Below, one piece after another: positions 1-7,565 of a stretch of 64,000 nt of DNA. The position numbers and the translations under genes are program-made. This DNA is from Epilithonimonas zeae. GTDB taxonomy: Bacteria > Bacteroidota > Bacteroidia > Flavobacteriales > Weeksellaceae. The notes beneath the pieces were generated by a model. That model was not told the origin of the DNA and ran no database searches. It saw only the letters and a program-made list of their open reading frames with translations. The stretch is from the NCBI RefSeq assembly GCF_023278365.1, contig NZ_CP075338.1:2852001-2916000 (forward strand), read 5' to 3'. How positions within the stretch are numbered: the first letter of the stretch is position 1; each line of letters opens with the position of its first letter.

Positions 1-29
1 AAATAAAAAATCTGTAAGAGATTTAACAA

Positions 30-60
30 AAAACCGACCAAGAAAGGTCGGTTTTATTTT
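30..60 (-). terminator. Terminator after fabG
   Basis: A perfect 10-bp stem (30-39 with 46-55, loop of 6) is flanked by A-rich sequence on one side and T-rich on the other. It lies just past the fabG stop and could work in both directions. Confidence 0.8.
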
Positions 61-82
61 TTATAAATTAAAGTTCAATACC

Positions 83-826
83 TTAAGTCAACATTCCGCC
101 GTCAACATTCAGAACCTGACCTGTAACGTAAGAAGATAATTCACTTGCGAAGAAAACGCACGCATTGGCAACATCTGTAGGTTGTCCACCTCTTTTCATT
201 GGGATTCCGTCTCTCCAGCCTTGAACTGTTTTTTCGTCAAGAGCAGCTGTCATTTCAGTTTCGATGAAACCTGGAGCGATAGCATTGCAACGGATGTTTC
301 TGGAACCTAATTCCAAAGCGATAGATTTAGTAAACCCAATTGCTCCGGCTTTAGAAGCTGCGTAATTGGCTTGTCCAGCATTTCCTTTTACACCTACAAC
401 CGAAGTCATATTGATTATGGAACCGGATTTTGCTTTCATCATTGGTTTGATAACCGCTTTTGTCAAGTTGAAAACAGAATCCAAATTAACTTTGATAATC
501 GTATCCCAGTCGTCTTTTGACATTCTCAACATCAAATTATCTCTGGTGATTCCTGCATTATTTACCAAAATATCAATTGTTCCGAATTCTGCCAACACAT
601 CCTCAACTAATTTTTGAGCAGCGTCGTAATCCGAAGCATCTGACTGATATCCTTTGATTTCTGTTATTTTGCTTAATTCCGATTCCAGTTCTTTAGCTTT
701 TTCCACAGAACCGGCATATGTGAATGCGATTTTCGCACCTTCTTTGGCAAAAACTTCCGCAATTCCTCTACCGATTCCACGCGTTGCACCAGTGATGATT
801 GCAACTTTACCTTGTAGTAATCCCAT
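83..826 (-). CDS. fabG: 3-oxoacyl-ACP reductase FabG
   Basis: Cytoplasmic NADPH-dependent reductase of type II fatty-acid elongation; it reduces 3-oxoacyl-ACP to 3-hydroxyacyl-ACP. The 247 residues are the usual length. A classical short-chain dehydrogenase layout is visible: TGATRGIG nucleotide loop near residues 12-19, NNAG at 89-92, and catalytic Asn114, Ser142, Tyr155 and Lys159, followed by the PGFIETEM segment and the C-terminal GQVLNVDGG typical of FabG. It stands alone between a terminator and a canonical promoter. The family is large and other reductases look similar, but the full-length match to FabG is strong. Confidence 0.95.
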   Translation of the reverse strand: MGLLQGKVAIITGATRGIGRGIAEVFAKEGAKIAFTYAGSVEKAKELESELSKITEIKGYQSDASDYDAAQKLVEDVLAEFGTIDILVNNAGITRDNLMLRMSKDDWDTIIKVNLDSVFNLTKAVIKPMMKAKSGSIINMTSVVGVKGNAGQANYAASKAGAIGFTKSIALELGSRNIRCNAIAPGFIETEMTAALDEKTVQGWRDGIPMKRGGQPTDVANACVFFASELSSYVTGQVLNVDGGMLT

Positions 827-860
827 ATATTTTTTTAATGTTTTCTAAAATTTGTTATGG

Positions 861-890
861 CAAAAATAATACTTTAAGAATTATTGACAA
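861..890 (-). promoter_or_regulatory. Bacteroidota promoter of fabG
   Basis: On the minus strand a TTG (890-888) is followed after 19 bp by TATTTTTG (868-861), matching the TTG/TAnnTTTG pattern of the Bacteroidota primary sigma factor. It overlaps the last codons of the upstream gene and gives a leader of about 30 nt. Confidence 0.75.
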
Positions 891-1705
891 TCCTTTGGTT
901 TTTTCTCAATATGCTTTTGAAGTTTTTCGCTCCACTTATAGCAATGTTCTTTTGTTAAAACCATTTTATTCTGCTTTACTTTATAGATATTTTTAACAAT
1001 CGATGCTCCTGCACAACACTGATTGGTTTCTGTAATCAATTTATTTTTTTCATCAAATTCCAAAGAAGTTCCAGAAAAATCACTTGCAAAAAATTCATTC
1101 TTTTTATTATCAAACAAAAAATAGGTTTTTGAAGTATTTGGACCGGCGTAAGATTGCACACAGCTGGAAAAATCTTCGTAACCATCAAAATTATAATCTC
1201 CAACCGAAACATTATAGATACTATTAAATCCACATTCTTCCATTTTCATTTTCTGAAAAATTTGATTGCTTTTTTTATCGATAATTAAAAGATAATTCTC
1301 TTCATTTTCTTCAGTTCCTCTAAAATAAAATTGTTTAGTACTTTCTGATTGTAAAAATGATTTTTGATTTGCTTTTTTCTTTAAATAGACATTCAATTGA
1401 ACTTCTGTTTTGAGATTTGTCCAAGTTCCCAGGTATTCTTCTTTTCCATCTTTAAAGTTATCAAAATAGAATTTTGCCTTCCTCGTATCTCCATCCAATT
1501 CAAACAATATTAAATGTCCATTCTCAATAATTCCTTTAATAGAAATTGGCTCATTGAATTTTGAATAAATATAAATTCCATCAGCAAATTCTCTATCAAT
1601 ATTAAGAACCATCTCAATTGGGTAATTACCAATTTTTCCTTCATAACTGACTTGAGTGAAGAAAAAAGCTGGAAAAAACAGAAATATGAGTTTAAGAAAA
1701 TTCAT
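881..1705 (-). CDS. Exported protein, XAC2610-like
   Basis: 274-residue protein of unknown function. Residues 1-18 form a Sec signal peptide (Lys followed by a Phe/Leu-rich core). The mature part is beta-rich, and near residues 170-180 it has a DYNFDGYEDF segment resembling a calcium-binding loop, followed by a Cys pair (QCCAG). The layout recalls XAC2610-type secreted proteins, but this is only by eye. It lies 3 bp downstream of rsmI on the same strand, so it probably ends the operon that begins with the Glu-rich gene. Likely periplasmic or surface. Confidence 0.7.
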   Translation of the reverse strand: MNFLKLIFLFFPAFFFTQVSYEGKIGNYPIEMVLNIDREFADGIYIYSKFNEPISIKGIIENGHLILFELDGDTRKAKFYFDNFKDGKEEYLGTWTNLKTEVQLNVYLKKKANQKSFLQSESTKQFYFRGTEENEENYLLIIDKKSNQIFQKMKMEECGFNSIYNVSVGDYNFDGYEDFSSCVQSYAGPNTSKTYFLFDNKKNEFFASDFSGTSLEFDEKNKLITETNQCCAGASIVKNIYKVKQNKMVLTKEHCYKWSEKLQKHIEKKPKDCQ

Positions 1706-1708
1706 TTT

Positions 1709-2383
1709 TTAGATTGAATTATTCACGATTAGAACAATTTCGCCTTTTAAAGTTTTGCTTTTCGAGAATTCAATTAACTCATTGATTGTCCCTCGTTTAG
1801 TTTCTTCAAATTTTTTTGAAATTTCTCGACTCAAACTTGCTCTAGTTTCTTCCCCAAAGAATTCTTTGATTTGCTCAAGTGTTGTATTGATTTTATGTGG
1901 GCTTTCGTAAAGAACGATTGTCTTTTTCTCTTCAGCCAATTGTTTTAGTTTGGTTTGTCTTCCTTTTTTTTGAGGAAGAAATCCAGCAAAAAGAAACTCA
2001 TTATTCGGCAATCCGGAAACCACAAGCGCTGGAATCAAAGCTGTTGCGCCAGGAAGACAAATCATTTCCAAATTTTCATCCGCGCAAGCTTTTGCCAAAA
2101 GATAACCTGGGTCCGAAATTCCTGGAGTTCCTGCATCTGTAATGATGGCAATGTTTTGACCATTCTTGAGGTCATCAATTACTTTTTGTGTGGCTTGATG
2201 TTCGTTATGTAAATGATAGGATTTCAAAGGTTTGGATATTTCGTAATGTTTAAGAAGGACGCCAGATGTTCGGGTGTCTTCACACAAAATATAGTCCACT
2301 TCTTTCAGAACTTTCACAGCCCGGAAAGTCATATCTTCCAGATTTCCAACGGGTGTCGGAACAAAATAAAGAATGCCACTCAT
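1709..2383 (-). CDS. rsmI: 16S rRNA (cytidine1402-2'-O)-methyltransferase
   Basis: SAM-dependent tetrapyrrole-methylase-fold enzyme that 2'-O-methylates C1402 in the decoding centre of 16S rRNA. The N-terminus reads FVPTPVGNLEDMTFRA, then CEDTRTSGVLL, TDAGTPGISDPGYLLA and PGATALIPALVVSG, all hallmarks of RsmI. At 224 residues it is a short form lacking the C-terminal extension of the E. coli protein, as is common in Bacteroidota. Its start directly abuts the stop of the upstream Glu-rich gene, so the two are probably translated from one mRNA. Confidence 0.93.
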   Translation of the reverse strand: MSGILYFVPTPVGNLEDMTFRAVKVLKEVDYILCEDTRTSGVLLKHYEISKPLKSYHLHNEHQATQKVIDDLKNGQNIAIITDAGTPGISDPGYLLAKACADENLEMICLPGATALIPALVVSGLPNNEFLFAGFLPQKKGRQTKLKQLAEEKKTIVLYESPHKINTTLEQIKEFFGEETRASLSREISKKFEETKRGTINELIEFSKSKTLKGEIVLIVNNSI

Positions 2384-3592
2384 CTACAAAAACCTATTTT
2401 CTACCAAAGTCCAAAGTCTCTGCGCATAATTATCCACCTTTTTCCAATCTCTTTCGTAATAGATATCACTCAAGTATTCCTGAGCCTTATCCAAAGAATT
2501 GAAAGAATTCAGAACAGAAACTACTTGATTCAGTTCACTTTGGCTTCCGTTAAATAAGTATTGAGAAAACGCAATTCGGTCATTCAAATCCAGCTTGAAT
2601 TCTGGTTTTGGCTTCGGCGCTTCCATATAATCTGTCGGAACATTATTTTTTAGAAGACTTCCGGAATTCTGAACCGGAGCAGGTTTTTCAATTTCTTCCA
2701 AATGGTCATCATCAAATAAAGATTTTGCCACTTTCAAACCTTTGATATTAGCCAATTTGAATTTTTTATCGTGATGTTCTTCTTGATTCTGAGATTCATA
2801 AACCTCCTGAGATTTTTCTTTAGGCTGTGTATTTTCTTTAGAAAACTCTACAATTTTTCTTCTGTTTTCTTCAAGCTCTTTCAGTTTAGCCTCTTTCTCT
2901 GCCAATCTTGCTTCATAATCATCCTGCACAGTTTCATTTGCAACTGGATCTTCTTTTGTCATTGCAAAAGAAAACTGGCTGTCCTGCATCGGTTCCAGTT
3001 TTTCAGTCGGTTCTTCTAACAGTTTTTCTTCCTCAGCTTCGATTTCCTCAACTGCTTCAACTATTTCTTCGTGATAATTTTGAGCTTCAATCTCATTAAC
3101 AACTTCTGTTTCTGAGATTGGCTCAACCAATTCTTCACTTGAAGTTTCGATTTCTTCTTCGATGATTTCTTCCGGTTGCTGAATCTCTTCAATTTTATCT
3201 TCAGAAATAATTTCTTCAACCAAATTTTCTTGATCAATCTCAGCAAAAGAATGAACTTCTTCCACTTCAGGAACATTTGCAAAAATATCCTGCAATTCTG
3301 TCTCTTCTACAATAATTTCTGCAACCTTATTTTCATCATCGAATTCTTCAACTGACAACAGATCTGAATTAGTATTTATTATTTGATTTTCAATTGATTG
3401 CAAAGGTTCAACTTCGGTTGACGAAGATTCAAAATTCTGAGAAACTTTAAGAAAAGAAAACTTTTGATAAAGTTGATTGATTTCATTTTCTTTCGTCAAA
3501 ATCTCTTCATAAGTATCAGATTTTGATAATTCTGACAAAAGATTTTTCATCTCTCCGAAAATTTTCTCGTATGATTCCCGCCAATTTTGCAT
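2384..3592 (-). CDS. Glu-rich coiled-coil protein, unknown
   Basis: 402 residues, not recognised. The N-terminal 60 residues look helical; residues about 65-210 are extremely rich in Glu/Ile/Val (runs such as EEIIEEEIETSSEE) and of low complexity; a coiled coil follows near 225-255; the C-terminal 70 residues (RIAFSQYLFNGSQSELNQVV onwards) look like a small folded domain. No signal peptide or membrane segment is seen. It abuts rsmI, so it belongs to the same transcription unit. Proteins with a C-terminal domain like this next to rsmI are familiar in Flavobacteriia, but no function is known to me. Confidence 0.8.
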   Translation of the reverse strand: MQNWRESYEKIFGEMKNLLSELSKSDTYEEILTKENEINQLYQKFSFLKVSQNFESSSTEVEPLQSIENQIINTNSDLLSVEEFDDENKVAEIIVEETELQDIFANVPEVEEVHSFAEIDQENLVEEIISEDKIEEIQQPEEIIEEEIETSSEELVEPISETEVVNEIEAQNYHEEIVEAVEEIEAEEEKLLEEPTEKLEPMQDSQFSFAMTKEDPVANETVQDDYEARLAEKEAKLKELEENRRKIVEFSKENTQPKEKSQEVYESQNQEEHHDKKFKLANIKGLKVAKSLFDDDHLEEIEKPAPVQNSGSLLKNNVPTDYMEAPKPKPEFKLDLNDRIAFSQYLFNGSQSELNQVVSVLNSFNSLDKAQEYLSDIYYERDWKKVDNYAQRLWTLVENRFL

Positions 3593-3704
3593 AATATATC
3601 TTATTAATTTTTACTTAAATTTGATGCATATAAATTTAAGAACAATTTTGTTCCCAAAAGGTTTTTGCTGTCATTATTTTAATCTATAAATGCTGTAAAT
3701 TTTA

Positions 3705-3816
3705 ATCGCGAAGGCGTTATTTTACAAGCAAAACATTTTAGGTCGCAAAAATTAATTGACTAGTGTCAATTAGCGCCTTAAAATTTGATTAGAGAAATTG
3801 ATTTTATGCCTTTGTG
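3705..3816. repeat. Dispersed intergenic hairpin, GCAAAGGC family
   Basis: Imperfect inverted repeat in the divergent gap upstream of tdk: ATCGCGAAGGCG at the left faces ATGCCTTTGTG at the right, with an inner 8-bp stem TAATTGAC/GTCAATTA at 3753-3772. One of seven similar elements in this window. Confidence 0.55.
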
Positions 3817-3857
3817 TTGAAACAAAAATTTTAAAACAATTTTTTGCTAAATTAATA

Positions 3858-4448
3858 ATGTTTTTAGAAAATACAATTAATCATTCCAAACAAAGCGGTT
3901 GGATGGAAGTTATCTGCGGTTCTATGTTCTCCGGAAAGACGGAAGAACTCATCAGAAGACTCCGTCGTGCGGAAATGGCTGGCCAGAATGTGGAGATTTT
4001 CAAACCAAGAATCGATACACGTTATTCTGAGGAAGATGTGGTTTCTCACAACCAAACCAAAATCCGAAGTACAGCTGTGGAAAGCCCTTCCGAGATTCTT
4101 TTATTGGGTTCTAATTGTGATGTAGTAGCGATAGATGAAGCCCAGTTTTTTGATGAAAGCATTGTGGATGTTGCCAATCAATTAGCAAATAATGGAATCC
4201 GGGTTGTGATTGCCGGTTTGGATATGGATTTTCTCGGTCGTCCGTTTGGGCCAATGCCAAATCTGATGGCAACTGCAGAATATGTGACCAAAGTTCACGC
4301 AATTTGCCGAAGAACAGGAAATCTTGCCAACTATTCTATGCGAACTTCTGCAGGAAAAGAATTGGTAGAGCTTGGAGAAACCGAAGCTTACGACGCTGTG
4401 AGTAGAAGAATTTTTGTGGAGGAAGTTTTAAAGATTAAAGAAGATTAA
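3858..4448 (+). CDS. tdk: Thymidine kinase, type II
   Basis: Cytosolic ATP:thymidine 5'-phosphotransferase of the pyrimidine salvage pathway. The ATG at 3858 is chosen because the reading frame upstream is not TK-like; this gives 196 residues, the usual size. P-loop GSMFSGKT is at residues 21-28, and the catalytic Glu94 lies in AIDEAQFF. In the lasso/zinc region the usual CxxC is altered: Cys150 is followed by Arg-Arg-Thr (CRRTG), and the second Cys pair near the C-terminus is also absent, so structural zinc is probably lost. It is the first gene of a plus-strand run leading into the toxin-antitoxin genes. Confidence 0.93.
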   Translation: MFLENTINHSKQSGWMEVICGSMFSGKTEELIRRLRRAEMAGQNVEIFKPRIDTRYSEEDVVSHNQTKIRSTAVESPSEILLLGSNCDVVAIDEAQFFDESIVDVANQLANNGIRVVIAGLDMDFLGRPFGPMPNLMATAEYVTKVHAICRRTGNLANYSMRTSAGKELVELGETEAYDAVSRRIFVEEVLKIKED

Positions 4449-4503
4449 TATCATTATTTTTAATTAAATTTGTTTAAATTTTAATAGTAAAAACTATCAC
4501 AAA

Positions 4504-4842
4504 ATGATATTAGAAATTAAAAATTATATTCAAATTAGTAATTCGATTGATGAGATTTTGAAAAATTCTCCTTTCAAATTGAAATATATTATTGAGAAAA
4601 GCGGAATCTCAGAACCTACATTCTTTCGGAAGATGAAAGAAAAGAAATTCAATCCTGAAGAGTTGCTTAAAATTGCCGAAATTATTGATCCGGAAAAAAC
4701 ATCAAAAGAAGATATTCTTAAAGCAATTGAAGAAGGTCTTGACGATGTGAGAAATGGAAGGCTTACAAGTCACCAAACAGTTTTAAGTGAAGCTAAAGAA
4801 CGAATTGCAAAAAAAAAGAATGAATATCTTTTGGACAAATAA
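4504..4842 (+). CDS. Putative antitoxin with HTH
   Basis: 112 residues. The middle (about 25-60: LKYIIEKSGISEPTFFRKMKEKKFNPEELLKIAEII) reads as an Xre-like helix-turn-helix, and the C-terminal tail (LTSHQTVLSEAKERIAKKK) resembles the toxin-wrapping tail of RelB/ParD-type antitoxins. The next gene overlaps it by 23 bp and encodes a RelE/ParE-fold protein, the usual antitoxin-then-toxin order. It would bind and neutralise the toxin and probably autorepress. The family name is not known to me; the call rests on the pairing and the HTH. Confidence 0.75.
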   Translation: MILEIKNYIQISNSIDEILKNSPFKLKYIIEKSGISEPTFFRKMKEKKFNPEELLKIAEIIDPEKTSKEDILKAIEEGLDDVRNGRLTSHQTVLSEAKERIAKKKNEYLLDK

Positions 4843-5122
4843 AGCAAAGTCTGATTTAGAAAAACTTGAGGATTTTCTGATAGAAAATTGGGGTTTTGAT
4901 GTTCTGGATGATTTTTATGAAATATTGGAGCGAAAGATTTACATATTGGAAACGGAAAAATTAATTCATCAGAAATACGAGGATACTGATTTTCATAAAC
5001 TTCTGATTACTAAACATAATACAATTATCTACCAAATAGTTGATAATCAAATCAATATTTTGAATATGATAAACAATTTCAGAAATCCTGATTCTAATTA
5101 CGAAACAATTACAGAGAAGTGA
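4820..5122 (+). CDS. RelE/ParE-family toxin
   Basis: 100 residues from the ATG at 4820, which overlaps the antitoxin by 23 bp; a longer frame exists but only adds antitoxin-region codons. The pattern WTNKAKSDLEKLEDFLIENWG at the start, then a basic/aromatic segment, LLITKHNTIIYQIVD and INILNMINNFRNP is the ParE/RelE fold (alpha hairpin plus beta sheet with a late N-x-R-N-P). Whether it cuts ribosomal mRNA or poisons gyrase cannot be told from sequence. Its stop TGA overlaps the GTG start of murF-alr (GTGA), so translation is probably coupled to an essential wall gene. Confidence 0.85.
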   Translation: MNIFWTNKAKSDLEKLEDFLIENWGFDVLDDFYEILERKIYILETEKLIHQKYEDTDFHKLLITKHNTIIYQIVDNQINILNMINNFRNPDSNYETITEK

Positions 5123-7563
5123 ATTACACTTTAAAACAGATTTGCGATATCACTAATTCGCAATTGGTTGGAAATCAAGATATCAAAATCAAAAATATTG
5201 CTTTTGACAGCAGGACTATTTATTCTACAAAGCATACTGCATTTCTTGCTATCAATACCCAAAAGAATTCTGGGCAGAAATATATAGAGAATGTTATAGA
5301 AAAAGGAATTGATACGATTATCACTGAACATCAAATTGACAATTCTTCTATCAATCAAATCATTACAAAAAATTCGGTTGAATTTTTACAGGCTCTTGCC
5401 AAATATCATTTTGAACATTCTGACATCAATTCGATTGGCATTACTGGAAGCAATGGAAAAACAATTCTGAAAGAATGGCTGTATCAATGTCTTTCTAATG
5501 AGTTTGTAACGGTTAAAAGCCCGAAAAGTTTTAATTCTCAAATTGGTTTGCCCCTGTCACTATTGCAAATCGATAAAAAACACGAATTAGGAATTTTCGA
5601 AGTTGGGATTTCCAAGCCTGACGAAATGGAAAAACAGGAAAATGTTTTCCACCCGAAGATTGGATTATTGACGCATATTGGAACTGCTCACTCAGCTAAT
5701 TTCAGTTCCGAGGAAGAATTAATTCAAGAAAAATTAAAACTGTTCAAACATTCAGAAATTATATTTTATAATTCTGATAACGAATTGACACACAAATTAA
5801 TTAATCAATTATATTCAAGTAAAAATTTAATATCTTACGGATTAAAGAATAATAATGACATCACGATAGTTTCTGATGTTAATGACCGAATTCAGGATAT
5901 TAAAATCAAATATTTCGAAGAAGAATTCTCACTTCCAATCAATCAAAGAGATGAGGCAACATTAACTAATGTATTGGCTTTGATAGGAATTTTGAAAGAG
6001 TTGAAGCTATCAAATCTTCAGATTAAAGAAAAAATCGATGCGCTCAAAGCGATTGAAATGCGTCTGGAAAGCATTGAAGGCATTAGAAATAATCTGATTA
6101 TCAATGATTCTTATAATTTGGATTTGGATTCTTTGAAAATTGCTTTTCAATTTATCGGCGAATACAACAAACCAAAAAAATCTCTGATTCTTACAGATAT
6201 TTTGGATTCTAACGAGAATTCCGAAGTGTTATATTCCGAAGTGTCTGAATTGGTAAATGAACAAAAATTCGATAAAGTTTTTCTAATTGGAGAGGAAATA
6301 AGCTCATTTTATAAACTATTTAGTTCCGAAACCTTTACTTTTAATAATACCAACCAATTTATTGATAGTAAAGTCATTAACGATTTAGAAAATCAGGTTA
6401 TTCTTCTGAAAGGTGCAAGAAAATTCGAGATTGAAAAAATCAAGGAAATTCTTGAGCTCAGAAAACACGATACAGTTTTGGAAATCAATCTGAATGCCAT
6501 TCTTCATAACATTAATTTTCATAAATCATTATTAAAACCCGAAACCAAAATGATGGCGATGGTAAAAGCCAATGCTTATGGATTGGGAAGTTACGAGATT
6601 TCGGAATTTCTGCAGCATCATCATATTGATTATCTAGGGGTCGCGTTTGCTGACGAAGGTGTTGAATTAAGAAAAAAAGGAATCACAACTCCGATTATTG
6701 TTATGAATCCTGAACAACACAGTTACGACAGCGTTATCGAATATAACCTGGAGCCAGAAATCTACAGTCTTCGGGTTTTAGAATTATTCAATGAGCAATT
6801 AATAAAATCAGGAAATCAGCAGAAATATCCGATTCATATCAAATTAGAAACAGGAATGCATCGCCTTGGTTTTAAGGATTTTGAATTAGATGAATTAACT
6901 GAAAAATTAAATTCTATGAATGTCAAAGTTCAAAGTATTTTCAGTCATTTATCTTCTTCTGATATACCGGAAGAAAAAGAATTTACATTGAATCAATTAA
7001 AAACTTTTGAAAAGAATTCTAGTTATTTGATTGATAAATTAGGCTATCAGCCAATCAGGCATATTTTAAATTCTTCAGGAATAACTAATTACACTGATTA
7101 TCAATACGATATGGTAAGGATAGGTATTGGAATGATTGGAGAAACTTCAAATCCTGAAATTAAAAAACAGCTTCAGCATTCAGTCAGTTTTAAAACCGTT
7201 ATTTCTCAAATTTCTGATATAAAAACTGGAGAATCTGTTGGTTATAGCAGAAGATTCAAAGCGGAAGAAGATACAAAGATTGCCACTATTCCTGTTGGTT
7301 ATGCGGACGGAATTCCGAGATTGATTGGAAACAAGGTCGGGAATATTGGTATCAACAATCAACTTTGCCCAATTGTCGGAAGCATCTGTATGGATATGAT
7401 GATGATTGATGTAGATAATGTAAATGCAAAAGAAGGCGATTCCGTAACAATTTTTAATTCTAATCCGTCATTAGAAGAATTTGCAAAATATTGTGGCACC
7501 ATTACTTATGAAGTATTAACTTCTATTTCTCCAAGAGTCAAAAGAATCTATATAAAAAATTAA
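5119..7563 (+). CDS. MurF-alanine racemase fusion
   Basis: 814-residue bifunctional cytoplasmic protein for peptidoglycan precursors. Residues 1-445 are MurF-like (joins D-Ala-D-Ala to UDP-MurNAc-tripeptide): ATP loop GITGSNGKT at 107-115, SFNSQIGLPLSLL, and THIGTAHS. Residues 450-814 are a fold-type III alanine racemase: PLP Lys483 in MVKANAYG, catalytic Tyr709 in VGYSRR, and IPVGYADG. The start is GTG, inside the toxin stop codon. The fusion is common in Bacteroidota. The MurF half departs from the usual DAYNANP (here DSYNLDL), so whether it is active or a scaffold for the racemase is open. Confidence 0.92.
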   Translation: MNYTLKQICDITNSQLVGNQDIKIKNIAFDSRTIYSTKHTAFLAINTQKNSGQKYIENVIEKGIDTIITEHQIDNSSINQIITKNSVEFLQALAKYHFEHSDINSIGITGSNGKTILKEWLYQCLSNEFVTVKSPKSFNSQIGLPLSLLQIDKKHELGIFEVGISKPDEMEKQENVFHPKIGLLTHIGTAHSANFSSEEELIQEKLKLFKHSEIIFYNSDNELTHKLINQLYSSKNLISYGLKNNNDITIVSDVNDRIQDIKIKYFEEEFSLPINQRDEATLTNVLALIGILKELKLSNLQIKEKIDALKAIEMRLESIEGIRNNLIINDSYNLDLDSLKIAFQFIGEYNKPKKSLILTDILDSNENSEVLYSEVSELVNEQKFDKVFLIGEEISSFYKLFSSETFTFNNTNQFIDSKVINDLENQVILLKGARKFEIEKIKEILELRKHDTVLEINLNAILHNINFHKSLLKPETKMMAMVKANAYGLGSYEISEFLQHHHIDYLGVAFADEGVELRKKGITTPIIVMNPEQHSYDSVIEYNLEPEIYSLRVLELFNEQLIKSGNQQKYPIHIKLETGMHRLGFKDFELDELTEKLNSMNVKVQSIFSHLSSSDIPEEKEFTLNQLKTFEKNSSYLIDKLGYQPIRHILNSSGITNYTDYQYDMVRIGIGMIGETSNPEIKKQLQHSVSFKTVISQISDIKTGESVGYSRRFKAEEDTKIATIPVGYADGIPRLIGNKVGNIGINNQLCPIVGSICMDMMMIDVDNVNAKEGDSVTIFNSNPSLEEFAKYCGTITYEVLTSISPRVKRIYIKN

Positions 7564-7565
7564 CA

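Noticed and set aside
5119-7563. Frameshift or misassembly joining murF and alr
   Set aside because: The fusion is common in Bacteroidota, the frame is continuous and both active sites are intact.
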